64,000 nt of DNA from Strongylocentrotus droebachiensis (taxonomy: Eukaryota; Echinodermata; Echinoidea; Camarodonta; Strongylocentrotidae), in the NCBI GenBank assembly GCA_035222895.1, contig JAVYIG010000883.1, positions 364,511 to 428,510 of the forward strand. The letters are read 5' to 3'. Both the position numbers and the translations under genes were made by a program. The first letter of the stretch is position 1. Each line of letters begins with the position of its first letter. The notes beneath the pieces were generated by a model. It made no database searches. It was not told the origin of the DNA and saw only the letters and a program-made list of their open reading frames with translations. This document shows positions 48,910 to 61,516 of this stretch, in pieces.

Positions 48910-49500
48910 TTAAGTAGATTTTCTCGAAAATCCTTGTAAAAAGGAGTGAATGATAATTATCCAGATTGTCTGGCATTGTCACATATTGTCTTTTGTTGTA
49001 TGACTCTTGCATCTAGTAGCAGAATTCAAGAAAATGAAGCATTAGTTGCATATCCAAAAGATGAATAAGATAACACTTACGCGATAGCAAAAACATTCAA
49101 AAAATCGACCTAGGGCAATCTCAATCGCCTTTTCAATCACCCATTTTAATGTACGAATATTACCATAACGGATGACAAAATCAGAACAGGATTTTTCTAG
49201 GAAAGAAGGTATATAAACTGCCATGTAAGTTGATTTCTCCAAAATCCTGGTGATAAGGTATTCACAGTGCTTGATATTGCCACAGATTTTCGCTTTTTTT
49301 TTTTTCTTCTTTTTTTTTTTTCTTTCTAGAAGCAGAATTCAAGAAAAAGAAGCATCAGTTGCATATCCGAAAGATGAATAAAAATAACACCAATGCGATT
49401 GCAAAGACCTTCGAAAATCAACCTAAAGCAAGCTTAATCGCTATCTCCCTCACCCGATGAAATATGTGAACATGCAACGTATTACGTAATCCCAACGTGA
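48910..49500. repeat. direct repeat, ~310-bp unit x 2
   Basis: TAGCAGAATTCAAGAAAATG with the following GATGAATAA-ATAACAC and CAATCTCAATCGC stretches occurs at 49017-49140 and 49330-49450 with moderate divergence. A pyrimidine tract (49295-49327) has expanded in the second copy. A third relative is at 53405-53595. Confidence 0.7.
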
Positions 49501-49614
49501 TATCTATGGGATATACAAAATGGTATTGATATTACGATATCTGCAATATTATTAATAACGGTGCTTTAATATAAGGTGCCGTTTCGTCTTTTCTGTAAAT
49601 GGAAATTTGTTTAT

Positions 49615-49720
49615 TTAGTTACTTACTTAATCATTTATATTGATTGCAACCGAGAGGTTGGATTTCCAGAGCAAATAAAAATACAAAGCAATACATAACA
49701 ATGGTAGAAATAATTTACAC
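49615..49720 (-). mobile_element. probable LINE 3' end fragment, minus strand
   Basis: On the minus strand, TTTTATTTGCTCTGGAAATCC and CAACCTCTCGGTTGCAATCAATATAAATGATTAAG form a hairpin-containing retroelement-like 3' end. Pattern inference only. Confidence 0.3.
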
Positions 49721-50509
49721 AATGACCTTATATAGATTAAACAGAGTGCGTGGTACATTAATGAATAAACAATTATGTGGTTGCTAAAATCAAATTATTT
49801 CCTTTACTTCGCCATATAAAGATGATATTGATGGGCATAATTATACAATCTGCATACATTTCAAAAAATTGCTTTTCTTGATCACGTCCAGAGCTAAAAA
49901 TGCAAGAGAACCTCGTCATGTTCACGAAAACACCTTGATATAGCCAGTGGCGATTCAGAGAGCCCGACCACCAGTACATTTGCCAAGGTATTAGAATTCT
50001 CTCTTTGACCGCAATGCATCTGACCAACATGGTGGGATTACCAACGCCTAAAGGAACCCATGGGACAAGGTATTACTTCGCCGTATAGGTGTCTTATTGG
50101 TAGGCCTATATAGTGGGATCGTATGGAAATGAGACTGTACGGGTGATTAAAGAATATTATGAAATAGATCAATCATTGTCATCATCCTATACTACCATGC
50201 ACTCTGTGTCTCACGAAAATTAATATATTTTGAACATCGCATCTTCTAATATAGTAGTACGAAAAAATACAGAAAATTATGTTGTTTGTTCCTGTTAAGA
50301 ATGTGGGTATGGCAACGGTAGCGAGATATAACATCAAATTCACTGCCCACATAATTTTTACAGGATTTACAAGAATAATAAGTGAAAAACAAACGCTAAT
50401 TTTCGCGCAAAGTAATTACTTTCATTTACTGCGTATTACTCTGATTATTGTCGACGTTACATAATGCATTTCTTATTCATGTACATGTAATTACGTTTCT
50501 ACCAATATA
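49721..50509. other. no gene seen
   Basis: Unique-looking AT-rich DNA. The 85-codon minus-strand frame 49773-50030 has no domain features. Confidence 0.5.
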
Positions 50510-51165
50510 CACTGTCGCTCTGAAGTTGGAATATTTTTGTTTTACCCCAATTTATGGAATTATTTTGAAAATAATTAAAAAATAATAGATCTAGATAATA
50601 GTATATACATTCTCAGATTTTATTGAATAATAATTTGCCAATGTGTGTTTTGCGTGACTGCTAAAGCATGTGTATGCTACTATGCTTATCAAGTAGGGGA
50701 CCTACGCCCTTAAGTCATAAATGACAGTTATGAGGATTAATGCCCCACAAAGGGCACTTATATAGCTCATTATGGCTCAAGGCATGGGCACACAGAGGAT
50801 TATTTTTATGTTGGGAACTGCCCCCTACCCTAGCCCCAGCTGCGTACAGTCATGGTTCAGTGACAAAGCAATGGCCTCGTAACTGTGAGGCCCCAGGATC
50901 AAAACCGTGTCGATGTGCTATATTAGTGCCCTTTTTGGGGGCATTAATCCTCATTACTGTCATTTATGACTTAAGGGCGTAGGTCCCCTAGTTGATAAGC
51001 ATAGTAGCATACACATGCTTTAGCAGTCACGCAAAACACACATTGTCAAATTATTATTCAATAAAATCTGAGAATGTATACTATTATCTAGATTTTTTAA
51101 ATTATTTTTAAAATAATTCCATAAATTGGGGTAAAACAAAAATATTCCAACTATGAGCGACAGTG
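50510..51165. mobile_element. Tc1/mariner-type long-TIR element (656 bp)
   Basis: Ends CACTGTCGCTC and GAGCGACAGTG, flanked by TA on both sides. The inverted arms extend about 250 bp (50510-50760 and about 50915-51165) around a centre of about 150 bp. TA duplication and CACTG-type ends fit Tc1/mariner. No DDE transposase, so non-autonomous. The small frame across the centre is not a gene. Confidence 0.85.
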
Positions 51166-51178
51166 TAATACATGTCAC

Positions 51179-51347
51179 ATTTGTACAGTGCTTATAACTT
51201 TACCAAGACTGGGCCAAATTTCTTGTTATTTTGATGATTCCAGAACCTTGTAGTACACACCAATACTTATATGCTAGATGACCAACCTTTTCTGATAGAT
51301 TCCACTCCGTCTCTTTCACAATGCAATCGCATGACCAGAACTCAACA
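51179..51347 (-). mobile_element. TTAA-flanked repeat family, copy E (partial)
   Basis: Reverse complement of about 165 bp of the 42827 element, from AGTGCTTATAACTTTACC to CCAGAACTCAAC. Both termini eroded. Begins 14 bp after the Tc1/mariner-type element. Confidence 0.7.
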
Positions 51348-53404
51348 TTATGTTAACGACAAGATACCCATTATTTATATGAAGTAATTCGCCAGACAGA
51401 GTATTCATAATCCAATGCTATTTTCTTACAAACTGCTGGGCCAAGAAGAAAAAGAAATACTACCCCAGCAATAATAGACCTGCATTTTTGTGTCTGACGA
51501 ATAAATCGTCTAATAAATCAATGTACTATACCTTGGCTGTTGTAGAAATATTAGGTAGGCCTATATCCGACCCACTTTCGATTTTTTTTTTTAAATTATT
51601 GGTTGCTTTTAGTCATATTCCATGCACAAATAATCAAGCATAAAACATTTTACAAAACATTGACATTTCTCCAGATTATACATTTATCAAAATAAATAAT
51701 CCTGAATCATAGTAATTAATAATATGAAAGAATGTTCTTTAAATCATAAAATACGAAAATGAAAACACCTACTTAAAAGCTAGGCTTGATGATAAACTAT
51801 TCCTTTAATTTATGATACTGCAAACACTGTCGATAATAGAGGGATATCAAACAGTCTGGTATACGACCAACAATACCATATCTCCATTTGCAAACATTCA
51901 CAGATATTTCTTTATCATTCTGGTCTAAAAATAATCCAGGTTGACGTCACAATGCAAATCAACGTATCGTCATGTTCCCAAGTCCAGTAAAAGCTATTCA
52001 AGTCGTCCGCCTGAACAGATCATAAATAGGCTTAATAGTTCGGTCCATTCAAGCTATTGCAACATTGACAGTTAGTACACATTGTACTCTTGAAGAAAAA
52101 ATAATAATTAAAAAAAATGTATAGTTACAGTGGTATTGTGGTAGGACATTATTTTGTGCGATTAAAAAAAAGAATTAGTATAAAGCAGCGCTGTCACATG
52201 ACCAGGATTTCTCTTCAAATGCCTCCATATTTTGAATAATCATAACTCAAAATAATGTTTTAAAACTCTGTACGTAGGCTATCTTTGATACCACATATTT
52301 GTGTAGTTTTTTATTAATAATTGTATTTTTATTTTGTTGATGTTGTTGTTGTTTCCTTTAGATAGTCGTGGTACACAGTCCACAGCCATTGTGTGAATGC
52401 AAAATAACAACAACAACAACAACTAAACCCGCAAGTTGTCAACAATTCTATATTTGACTCCACTCGTAATCATGGTAATTGATATTAAAATATTTCTGAT
52501 TCATCTCCTAGATGTATATATGTTTGTATAGTCATCCTAATTAAATTTCTATTTAGAGGGTGAGTCAGGTTTCTCAGTAAAATAAAACATTGTAAAGTCG
52601 ACAGAAATCTATATGGACAAGAAATCTCAAATCCATTTTCTAAATGCATCCCAAAACACTAAGCGCATTATAAGATTGCATTGATTCGTATTCCTAGCCA
52701 TAGATTCCTGATGCCTTTCAGAGGATTTGGAGAAAGCGATTTTAGCAACAACAACCGACGAAAAATAGAAAAGAAAAGGGAAATAACAGAACGAAACAAA
52801 GAGGTTTGATATAGTGCAACGATTTTAGAAAGTGTAGTTCAACTGCCCCCACAGATTCGTATCAAGGAACTTACAAAACTCAACTCTTATTATATGGTAT
52901 GGCCAGGGACTCTGTGCGTGTGGGTGTGGGTGTGGGGATGTGTGGGGGATGTGTGAGTCATAAATGTAAATCCATAATTGTAAATTTAAATGCATGAAAT
53001 ATGATATTACCTATGCATGCCATGGATTTACTGGATTTTCGACTGATTTAAAGTAAATTTTTACAATGCAAAGACCATGTCCTGACTTCCCTCTTTCGTC
53101 GTGTTAGCTGTCCATTCCAATTCAAATTAAAGGCATAGGCCTATAAAAAGAATCTGAAACATTTCCTATTTATTCATTCTTAGATTTATTGTTATGATTT
53201 CATAACTGATAACTGACATAACTTTAGAAGTGAAAATAAGAGTTGTATCCGACCCTGAAATAAAAAGATAATGACTTATTTTGATAAAAGCGTACTGACT
53301 TTAGTCCCGGTTTAAACATCGTCTCTTCATTCCGATAATTCTGCAAATGGAAGAACAAACGGAAATCATATATATCCTTTGATATTTTTAATTTCATACA
53401 CGAT
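51348..53404. other. no gene seen; GTT/AAC hairpin at 52336-52423
   Basis: GTTGTTGTTGTTT-type repeats at 52336-52353 and AACAACAACAACAACAAC at 52406-52423 can pair. A GTGTGGGTGTGGG patch is at 52917-52957. Otherwise unique-looking. Confidence 0.5.
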
Positions 53405-53595
53405 TGCAGAGACTTTCGAAAAATCAACAAATAGGCCATTTCAATAGCCTTGTGCGTCACCAATTGATAAAGGCCCAAGGTGAACACTACAATGACATAT
53501 TACATACTCAGAGCATGATTTATAAATGCAATAAAACAGTGGTTGCGAAATCGCCCTACGTTGATTTCTCGAAAGTCACAGCGATCGTGTTTTCA
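53405..53595. repeat. diverged copy of the ~310-bp repeat
   Basis: GACTTTCGAAAAATCAAC, ATTTCAATAGCCTTGTGCGTCAC and TTGATTTCTCGAAA parallel segments of 49100-49250 in the same order. Confidence 0.5.
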
Positions 53596-55437
53596 TGACT
53601 TCATTTATTATCTGTCAATCATTTTGTTACAGAGTTATAGTTATTCCTGAAAGTTAGCACAGCCATCCATAAATCAGAGAAACAAAATTAAGCCAGTTTT
53701 AACTTAATCTACCTCTATATGGCCACGAACCAACGACCGATACCGTTTGGCACACGTCTGTATCTATGTGGGCCGTGCGCTAGAGATAATTTTATTGACA
53801 TCCTATCAATATTTGTCGAACTGATTATCTATCTAATAACATTGGATGAGATGGTAACAATCATCGCGTTAGCTCAGGCTTTTTGTTTGAACGAGATTAT
53901 TAATACGGCTTCTAACCAAGCTCAACGAAATTTATTTACCGAGTGTGTAGAAGATGCGTGACCTTTTCGACTAAATTGGCAACGCTAATAAAAGAAGGCG
54001 GAAACGATGTTGTCTGGACAAGTAGTCTGATTATGTAATACAGTATGTACATACTTCCGTACATACTCTTCTTGATAAATTATGTAATCAAATATATGAA
54101 TAGAAATAATTTGTAGTTGATGTAAATCAATTGTAATAATGTTTTTAAAATCGAAAATCCACATAGATTTAAACGGCATGAAATAATGTAAATGTTTCGT
54201 GATTACTTCATGGTATCACGACTGACGCTTTTCATTTTAAATAATTCACACACACAAAACAGACATTTATGTTGTTTATTTTATTGTCTATTTGTTGAGG
54301 ACTCAAATGAAATGAAATTTATGTTAAGGTCACTCCCCTTATTCCTTTCGGAAATGGCTGGTTCAACACTGTTAGATTTCCTAACCGACGTCAAACGGTA
54401 TAACCAAACAGAACTACCTATAACAGATGGAATGGGTTCGATTCTTTCTCATCCCAATTTAAATGCAGCCAAGACAAAACAAAGATAAGAACTGAACCGG
54501 ACCGGGAGGTAATAGTCTGTGCTCATCAGGCGTGCTGAGGATGTTTTCTTCATCATTCTGTCAACATGACTTGAAAATATTACGATTCAAATATCACGAT
54601 TTCTGTACTGCGATGGTTTAAAAAGCATTCAAATTTCATTCGGCTTGCGTATCCATAAGAAGTAGAAGAAGCAAACTTATTCGTGATGGGAAGAAGAAAA
54701 AAAAGAAATTCACGATAAAATTATGCTTACGTAGATTGAAGCCGGGGAGGGGGTTGTCACAATTAAAGCAGGTTTGTTGTCACCCCCCCCCCCCTCCCCC
54801 TCCGTTCTGCCACTGTATGTATGGGTAAAGAAAAGACCTTTATCTATACAGCAGGTGCGTAAGATGGGGTGGAGTGGTGCTCGGTACACACATCAGAAAA
54901 AACATAAACTAATGTGTTCACTTGCCCCCATATGTATTGAAATATGTAATTTGCAATTTGTAGGCTTATTTGTGGGTTTATTTGCATTTTGTGGTTGTTT
55001 TGTTTAATATGTAATTGTTTATCAATGTATTTTATTTGTTATAGCGCTTAGAGACTTCGGTTGTAGGCGCTTCATAAGCACCGTTTTTATTATTATTATC
55101 ATTACACTGTTGAACCTACGCCCGGCATCTACTTTGTTTTCATTGCATCTCATGTATATTCAACGCGTTCCCAAAAATATGATAATAAATTATGACATAA
55201 GAACTTGATATTGAGGGCGTAGGCATTCTGAAATTAAATGAGAATTGCCTTGTGCATAATCATGATACACTTCATTGGGTTCTTAGAGTCTTGTCTCGAG
55301 ATGTAACTCTTGAGACGAATTGAATGTGTCCCCCTGGTACTCATTTATTTGTTATCGCTTCATTATGCTACAATGCCATTCTCAAGTACGTATCTGACTC
55401 TCTGTCTGTCTGTATGTCTGTCTATGCCTGTCTGTCT

Positions 55438-55476
<39 letters not shown>

Positions 55477-57404
55477 ACATCTTTCTTTATCTACAAATTT
55501 AGATTATTATATATCTCGATAGACATGTAAACAATGTATCCATCTTATTTTGTAGGGGGTCTTCTTTTGTAGGGGGTCAATCTTTATTCCTTTCATAATG
55601 GTTTTCATGATGGTTTTCTCTATTTATCTCTCAAAATCTTTACAATTAATACTTTCATTTGATGTATCTGTACTGCTCTTTTCATGTTGTTCCTCCATTA
55701 CGTTCTGCCTTTCCTTTTCGTTGTCCATCTCCCGCCCGCCTCCATTTTTACCCACTAGTTCTTACGATGGTGTTACGATGGTAACATCCACCTCGTTTCG
55801 TCTACCAATCTCCATCTCACCATCTCGTAAAATGCTCATTCTCGATTTCCCTCCCCCTCCATCCATCCCTCCTCCAAACTAACTCATCCCGGTGATAGTA
55901 TCCCTCTTTAAACCTCTCTCAGACGTCATTTATTACCTTCTTTTCTCATAATAGCATGCACTGAGCGAGCCTCTCCGTAATGACCTGTGATACCCTCATA
56001 AGGGCTGTAATTCCATTCCCTCGATATATCCTTCTTATAATATCACTGAACCTGTTAAAGAATATCATAGACAGGAATAATCATCCTTCGAATATCATCA
56101 TCTGCTAAGAGTTAGAACGGCGTTAAATGTGGGTTAAACGGTATGAGTTAGCACCTTTCTACCTCTCATCAGGCGATCATTATAATATACCCTACGTATC
56201 GTTATCATGTTTACGTCAAGAGGCGAAGTGAGAAAAAGAAATCGACAAAGCGATTTGAATTTGGAAACGTTTGACAAAGTAGATCATAAAACGCATTAAG
56301 CGTAGAGAATGGGCATCCATTACCAAGGTCTATGCAACAAGGAAAGTAAGGTAATCGAATCGTAAGAGATGAAATGAATTTAGCTCGATGTCGCGGGTGG
56401 GAAGATGGGAGCCGAGAGGATGGGTATCAAAAGAAATAATGGCGATGCAAATCTCATTGTGTTTTATATTACATGCAGTACAAATAAATGAGTATGATAA
56501 TTGACATACATGTATTATATTGGTGCTCCTTTTATGACGGATAATAATTGATAGGATTCGTATGAATTGTGAGTGAAATGTCTGAGAAAGCATTAAGAAA
56601 TATACAATATGACAGACATCAATACCCGCATCAATATCCTAAATTCATTCAATTCAGGATAGAGACTTTACCATAATATTATAATTCATTCACGCGCAAC
56701 CAACATCGCTTTTCTTAAGGGGATCTTACGCCCTCTTCTATCTTAACACTATGTTGTTATTTTTTATCTATGTTTATGATATTATTTTCAAAAAATGTAA
56801 GATAAAATTTACACTGAATTGCACATTTCATTGTTTAATTTTTAGCGATGGGCCATGCAGTTCCAAGGTTTAAGTTTAAAATTGTCATTTTATTTTCAAA
56901 ATCTTCGAGTAATCTTGAAGATATGAATGTTCCATTGTCACCATAATCAACCTTGGCCCTCGGTCTTACGACCTTTTATTAAACGAAGCACATGTTACTC
57001 TCATTATCCACCTAATCAACGGCGGGTTTACACGCCTGATCACAAACAACCTGTCACCGAAACGGCTACAATCTCTAACAATGATCTCGGACGAGCCTGG
57101 AAGCGACGTAGCCAATTTGACTTCAGTGATCTTGGGTTTCATGTGGGTAGCTAGGCAGAAAGAGGGGATCTTCGAAGATCTTGCTGTTCGAGAACAGTGG
57201 GTAAAGATATCAGCCGCGGTCTCATTTCAGTAATTTTTACCACCATCCCAAAATTAAAATGCTTCCAGGCAGTGCCGTCAAATCTTGATAAGGTCACACA
57301 GAATATATCTCATTGTGATCACGGTGATTAGGCAGAGAGGCTGGGCATCGTAAACAAAATGTTCATTAATGCTTTCGACAGAAAACCTTGTGGTTCGGTT
57401 GACA
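53596..57404. other. no gene recognised; CT repeat at 55441-55471
   Basis: Frames at 53719-53961, 54192-54488 and 56927-57154 are 75-98 codons with mixed composition but no recognised domain. C12 at 54782-54793, TCTG and CT repeats at 55400-55471, a pyrimidine-rich strip at 55680-55880. Confidence 0.45.
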
Positions 57405-57455
57405 CCACACACACACACGCGCGCGCGCGCGCACGCACCCACGTACACACACACA
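57405..57455. repeat. CA/CG alternating dinucleotide tract
   Basis: ACACACAC runs into GCGCGCGCGCGCGC (57418-57432) and back to CA repeats: a nearly continuous purine-pyrimidine alternation favourable to Z-DNA. Confidence 0.85.
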
Positions 57456-59533
57456 AAATGGTAGAAATAAAAGCAAAGAGGCAAGTTACACCAAATAAGA
57501 ACCTTCGTGTGCCAATCTTTTCTTTCCAATTCGTGTGCCGACGTCTGAACCGTATGAGATGAACTTTTAGTTTTTGTTCACCTCCACCACATCAGTTTCA
57601 GAATAAAAGTTTTCTCCGTGACCATGCCTGGTAAATAACATTCGGCTAAGTTTATTGACCACCGGAACAAAACAAAAAAAATAAGCAAATATGCAAATAA
57701 AACAAACAAAAATGCATTTATTATTATTAGTCTTTCTCCTTCAGTGTAAGTACGCTGTGATTCTGTAAGTTTTGTTTCCATCTTGACCCCTTTTAAAAAT
57801 GACCTATAAAGGGACCTGTCACGCTCGAATGGTTAGCTCTAGCTTGGTCAGCACACGGACCTACTACAATACAGATCCATGGTCAGCATAAGGTGCCGCC
57901 ATGCAGGCCATGTGGGAGGCGTGCGCATAGACCGTAGACTGTGCTCTCATCAGTTTAATCCGAAGCGAATGAAGACACAGCATGGGGAGATTAAACGATC
58001 ATCTGGACTCGAAGACAGACGAATGAACCCTTCTATCAGACTGTTTGAGTAAACCTTTATTGCTTTGTCCTCGGAGAGTTCTCTCCCACTTTTGGATAGG
58101 ATCAGAGGCAAAAAATAAGTAGTTTTCGGTTATTGGAGAAAAGAGGACGTATTAAGGAACAGGTTCACATCTCACTACGATGTAACACAGGGTTAATGTT
58201 GTCGTACTGATTGTTTGTTTCGTTGTTTGTTTGTTTGCTGGTAAATTTGAACGTTTGTTGTGTATTTGTTTGTTTGTTTGTTCTTCTTTTTATCAAGGAA
58301 GGTTATCTACATTCGTTCATCTTCAGTGCAAATGTCTTTATCTAAAACCATTTTTCGGGGCTTTATATTTACAAACTCCTTTTTTCTTCTTCAGAAGAAC
58401 GACATTACTTCGATAATGTCGTCATTCAACTTTGTCAATTTGTAAATTTGGGTGCTTGGATTTTTTTCTCAAATAAAGACTTGGTAGTATGAGATGTATT
58501 CTTATTTTCGTTTATTTTTTCGTCAGTGCTTTCGTTCAAACAACACTATATATTAAAAAAGGGATTTCTTGGAATTTGATTTAACTATACTGAATATGCA
58601 GTAACGAATTTCTTTTAAAAAGATTTCTTTTTTCATGATCATGATTGGCAAATAAATTTTGCGAGAGAACGAATTCCCCAAACTCTTCTCTTCGTGCACG
58701 ATGCAATTATTCTCTGGTAGAATCACAATAGCACAAAATTACATTGATTTTGATATTTCTGACACATCTTTGACCCCACCTCGTTTCTCGTAACGATCTG
58801 ACGATGTGCCGATAATCAATACACCATTTCTATGCTCAACACAAGTGAAGATAAAAGAAAGGTGATAACCCGACACCATCTGATAGTATCTGTCTGCGTT
58901 CATTTTGTCGAGACGAGAACATTATTAAATGAGAAAAACGTTCTATACAAATCTCGGAACGCTATATGAACGTCACCAATATGTTGTATGTTTTTGGGGG
59001 GTTTACGTATGTGTTATACAACGGTTTATGTACCAAACTTTTCCGCAAGTTTCCTGGAAAAAAAAAATATTATCGATAGGTTTAAAACTTCTATCAATTG
59101 GAAGCTCTCGTATTGCTAAAATGTGAACTTCATGAGAAAATTAAAATATGCGTTTACTGGATATTTAAAAACCTGTTTATTTCAAAATCAATATTTAGCC
59201 TGGATCAGTTATTATTCTCTAATATAATCGAAACATCATGCTCTTGATATCTAAAATAACTTTGACCCAACCTGGTTTCTCATTACGACGTGATTATGAT
59301 GTGTAAACCAATATTCCACCATTTTATGAGCAGTTTTGCTGACTGCGTCCTATATACACGCGTGGAGATTAAAGAGATTGAGTTAAATGGCCAACAGTAT
59401 TTACGAGGCTTCTTGTTCTTTTACGTCATTTTGAAGAACATTGTAATTCAAAATTTTCCCCTAAAAAAAAGGAAATGCTTTTCAAATGCCCTCTTCTTCG
59501 AGATGCGGAAAATAGTCCTGTAGAAATTGTTCA
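57456..59533. other. no gene seen; weak internal duplication
   Basis: GTTT repeats at 58205-58285. CTTTGACCCCACCTCGTTTCTCGTAACGA (58770-58798) recurs as a diverged copy at about 59263-59290, suggesting an old repeat unit of about 490 bp. Confidence 0.45.
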
Positions 59534-60148
59534 GACCTGGAAAAGTTGATAAGTACAAGGTTTTTTTGTTGATTCATGTTCTAGATGGGTATTGAAATAA
59601 ATTCAGCTTGGTTGCCAGCTCGGCAACCTTGAGCAACTTTTTTTATAGCCTAATTAGCATAATCATCTAATTATCATATGCGCAATATGTAATAATGTTG
59701 CTAATCTCAATCCAGGAAGCCTGAAAACATGGATAATACGACTTTTCAAGGGCTTTATTTTACAAGGAATTCTTGTCTGACACCAATCTTTATTTTTAAG
59801 TAATGCAATTGTCTTAAATAGCATAATTAGCATAATATGTATACAATATATGGACTTCATTGTCATTGTTTATCTATAAAGCCTACAAAAATGGTGCAAT
59901 GCAACATTGTAAATCACTTTTGAAAGATAATCATTAATTCATGAGAAGATATTCCATGTATATGTAGTATAATTAGCCTAATTAGCATAATAATCTAATT
60001 AGCATATAATATGCAGTATGTAATAATGTTGTTAATCTTAATCCAGGAAGCCTGAAAACATGGAAAGTGTGATTTTTCAAGGATTTTCCATGACGAGGAA
60101 TTCATTTATGACACCAATATTTATTTTGGAGTAATGCAATTGTCTTAA

Positions 60149-60924
60149 CCCTAATAAGGCCGGGGGGGGGGCCATTATGGCCCCCCCCCCCCCCCCCTCC
60201 ACGATTTTTCTGATTGTTCGAGAACGCATATGGATGGCGCCTCGCCGCTCGCTGACTTTTTTCTTTAGAGTCTTGCGCATCTTTAAAAAAAAAAAAAAAA
60301 AAATCGGACCTATAGTTACAAGGTCACGTGACCTTTTGTCTTTGCATGTCAGCCCGAAAATCGCTCATTTTTGTGATTTGTGTACAAAACATATGGAAAT
60401 GTCATTTTTCCTAAAAATAGATCAAACATTGGTTATTGGGTCTTGTTTAAAGTTTAGGTGGTTGTTTTGGGAGTCAAAATAGTTAAATTGTAGGAAGAAA
60501 TGAAAGAAAAAAAAAGAACAATAACATAAATAAGTTTAAAAAAACAATGAAATACATAAGAAATTATCAAAACAAGAGATAACATAAGGAATAAGCTGGC
60601 TCTTCCAAATTTTTTTGTCGTATTATTGTTCTAAATGGTCTAATGAATATATGTAGTGAAAAAGAATGCTTAAATATGAATAATATAGGATTTATTGGTA
60701 AAAATGTGATTTATGACGTTATTTGCATAAATTACCATAAATATGCAAATGAGGGATTTTTTTTCAAAAATTGAAATTATCATATTGTTCTATACACTTC
60801 ACTTGACATGCGCGCAAATTTTCGCGGAGATCGGCCGTTTCACGGCCGAGATCTTAGGGGGGGGGCCATAATGCCCCCCCCCCCCGGCCGTAGTAAGACT
60901 TCAAATAGCCCGGCCTTATTAGGG
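60149..60924. mobile_element. piggyBac-like TTAA element (776 bp) inside the foldback
   Basis: Ends CCCTAATAAGGCCGGG and its reverse complement. TTAA flanks both sides (60145-60148, 60925-60928). A neighbouring unit at about 59808-59830 shows the uninterrupted target CAATTGTCTTAAATAGCAT with a single TTAA. CCCT ends plus TTAA fit piggyBac. G and C runs near each end (60163-60172, 60180-60197, 60855-60863, 60873-60885) make the termini strongly self-complementary. The 101-codon frame inside is low complexity. No transposase. Confidence 0.88.
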
Positions 60925-61312
60925 TTAAATAGCATGATGAGCTAATTAGCATATGTACGATATATGGACTTTGTTGTCATTGTTTATCTATAAAGCCTAA
61001 AAATGGTGCAACGCAACATTGTAAATCACTTTTGAAAGACTACACATTAATTCATTAGAAGATATTCCATGTAGATGTCGTATAATTAGCTTAATTAGCA
61101 TATGTGCCATATGTAATAATGTTGCTAATCTTAATACAGGAAGACTGAAAACATGGAGAATATGACTTATCCGGGGTTTTCCATGACGAGGGATTCAGTT
61201 GTGACACCAATTTTTATTTTTAAGTAATGCAATTGGCTTAATATGTAATTATTGTACTAATGCCTAATTAGCATATTATGTACGAATATCAATTATTTGG
61301 GACTCTACTTAG

Positions 61313-61516
61313 CTTCACAAATTGTATGTCCAATGTGGTGGTTATCTTGGTCTTAAGGCAATGTTGTTGAACCTCATGAAATGTCTAGGAAATGACGGGG
61401 TCATCATACACATTGATGGTTGGGCTTCAGTCATTGTATTTAGAGAGACTGTCGAAAACACACTGAAGATGGTTAAAGCAGATGATAATGATGAAATTGA
61501 TGATGTGGTGAGACAG
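61313..61516 (+). CDS. exon-like open frame at the centre of the foldback (68 codons)
   Basis: Open throughout 204 nt in one frame: preceded by TACTTAG (acceptor-like) and followed by CAG|GTACGT (near-consensus donor). It starts and ends in phase 0. The peptide includes VQCGGYLGLKAMLLNLMKC, VIIHIDGWASVIVF and a C-terminal acidic ADDNDEIDD, with balanced composition unlike the AT-rich chance frames nearby. I do not recognise the family. It could be a captured host exon, a transposon gene remnant or a host exon spanned by inverted repeats. No neighbouring exon was found, and the polypyrimidine tract before the acceptor is weak. Confidence 0.4.

Noticed and set aside
50740-50982. 80-codon frame inside the Tc1/mariner-type element
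   Set aside because: Shows no DDE transposase features and spans the inner ends of the inverted arms.
53719-53961. 80-codon plus-strand frame with a hydrophobic stretch
   Set aside because: No recognised domain; length is within chance expectation.
57820-57900. Possible tRNA-like or SINE head
   Set aside because: No convincing A box and B box pair.
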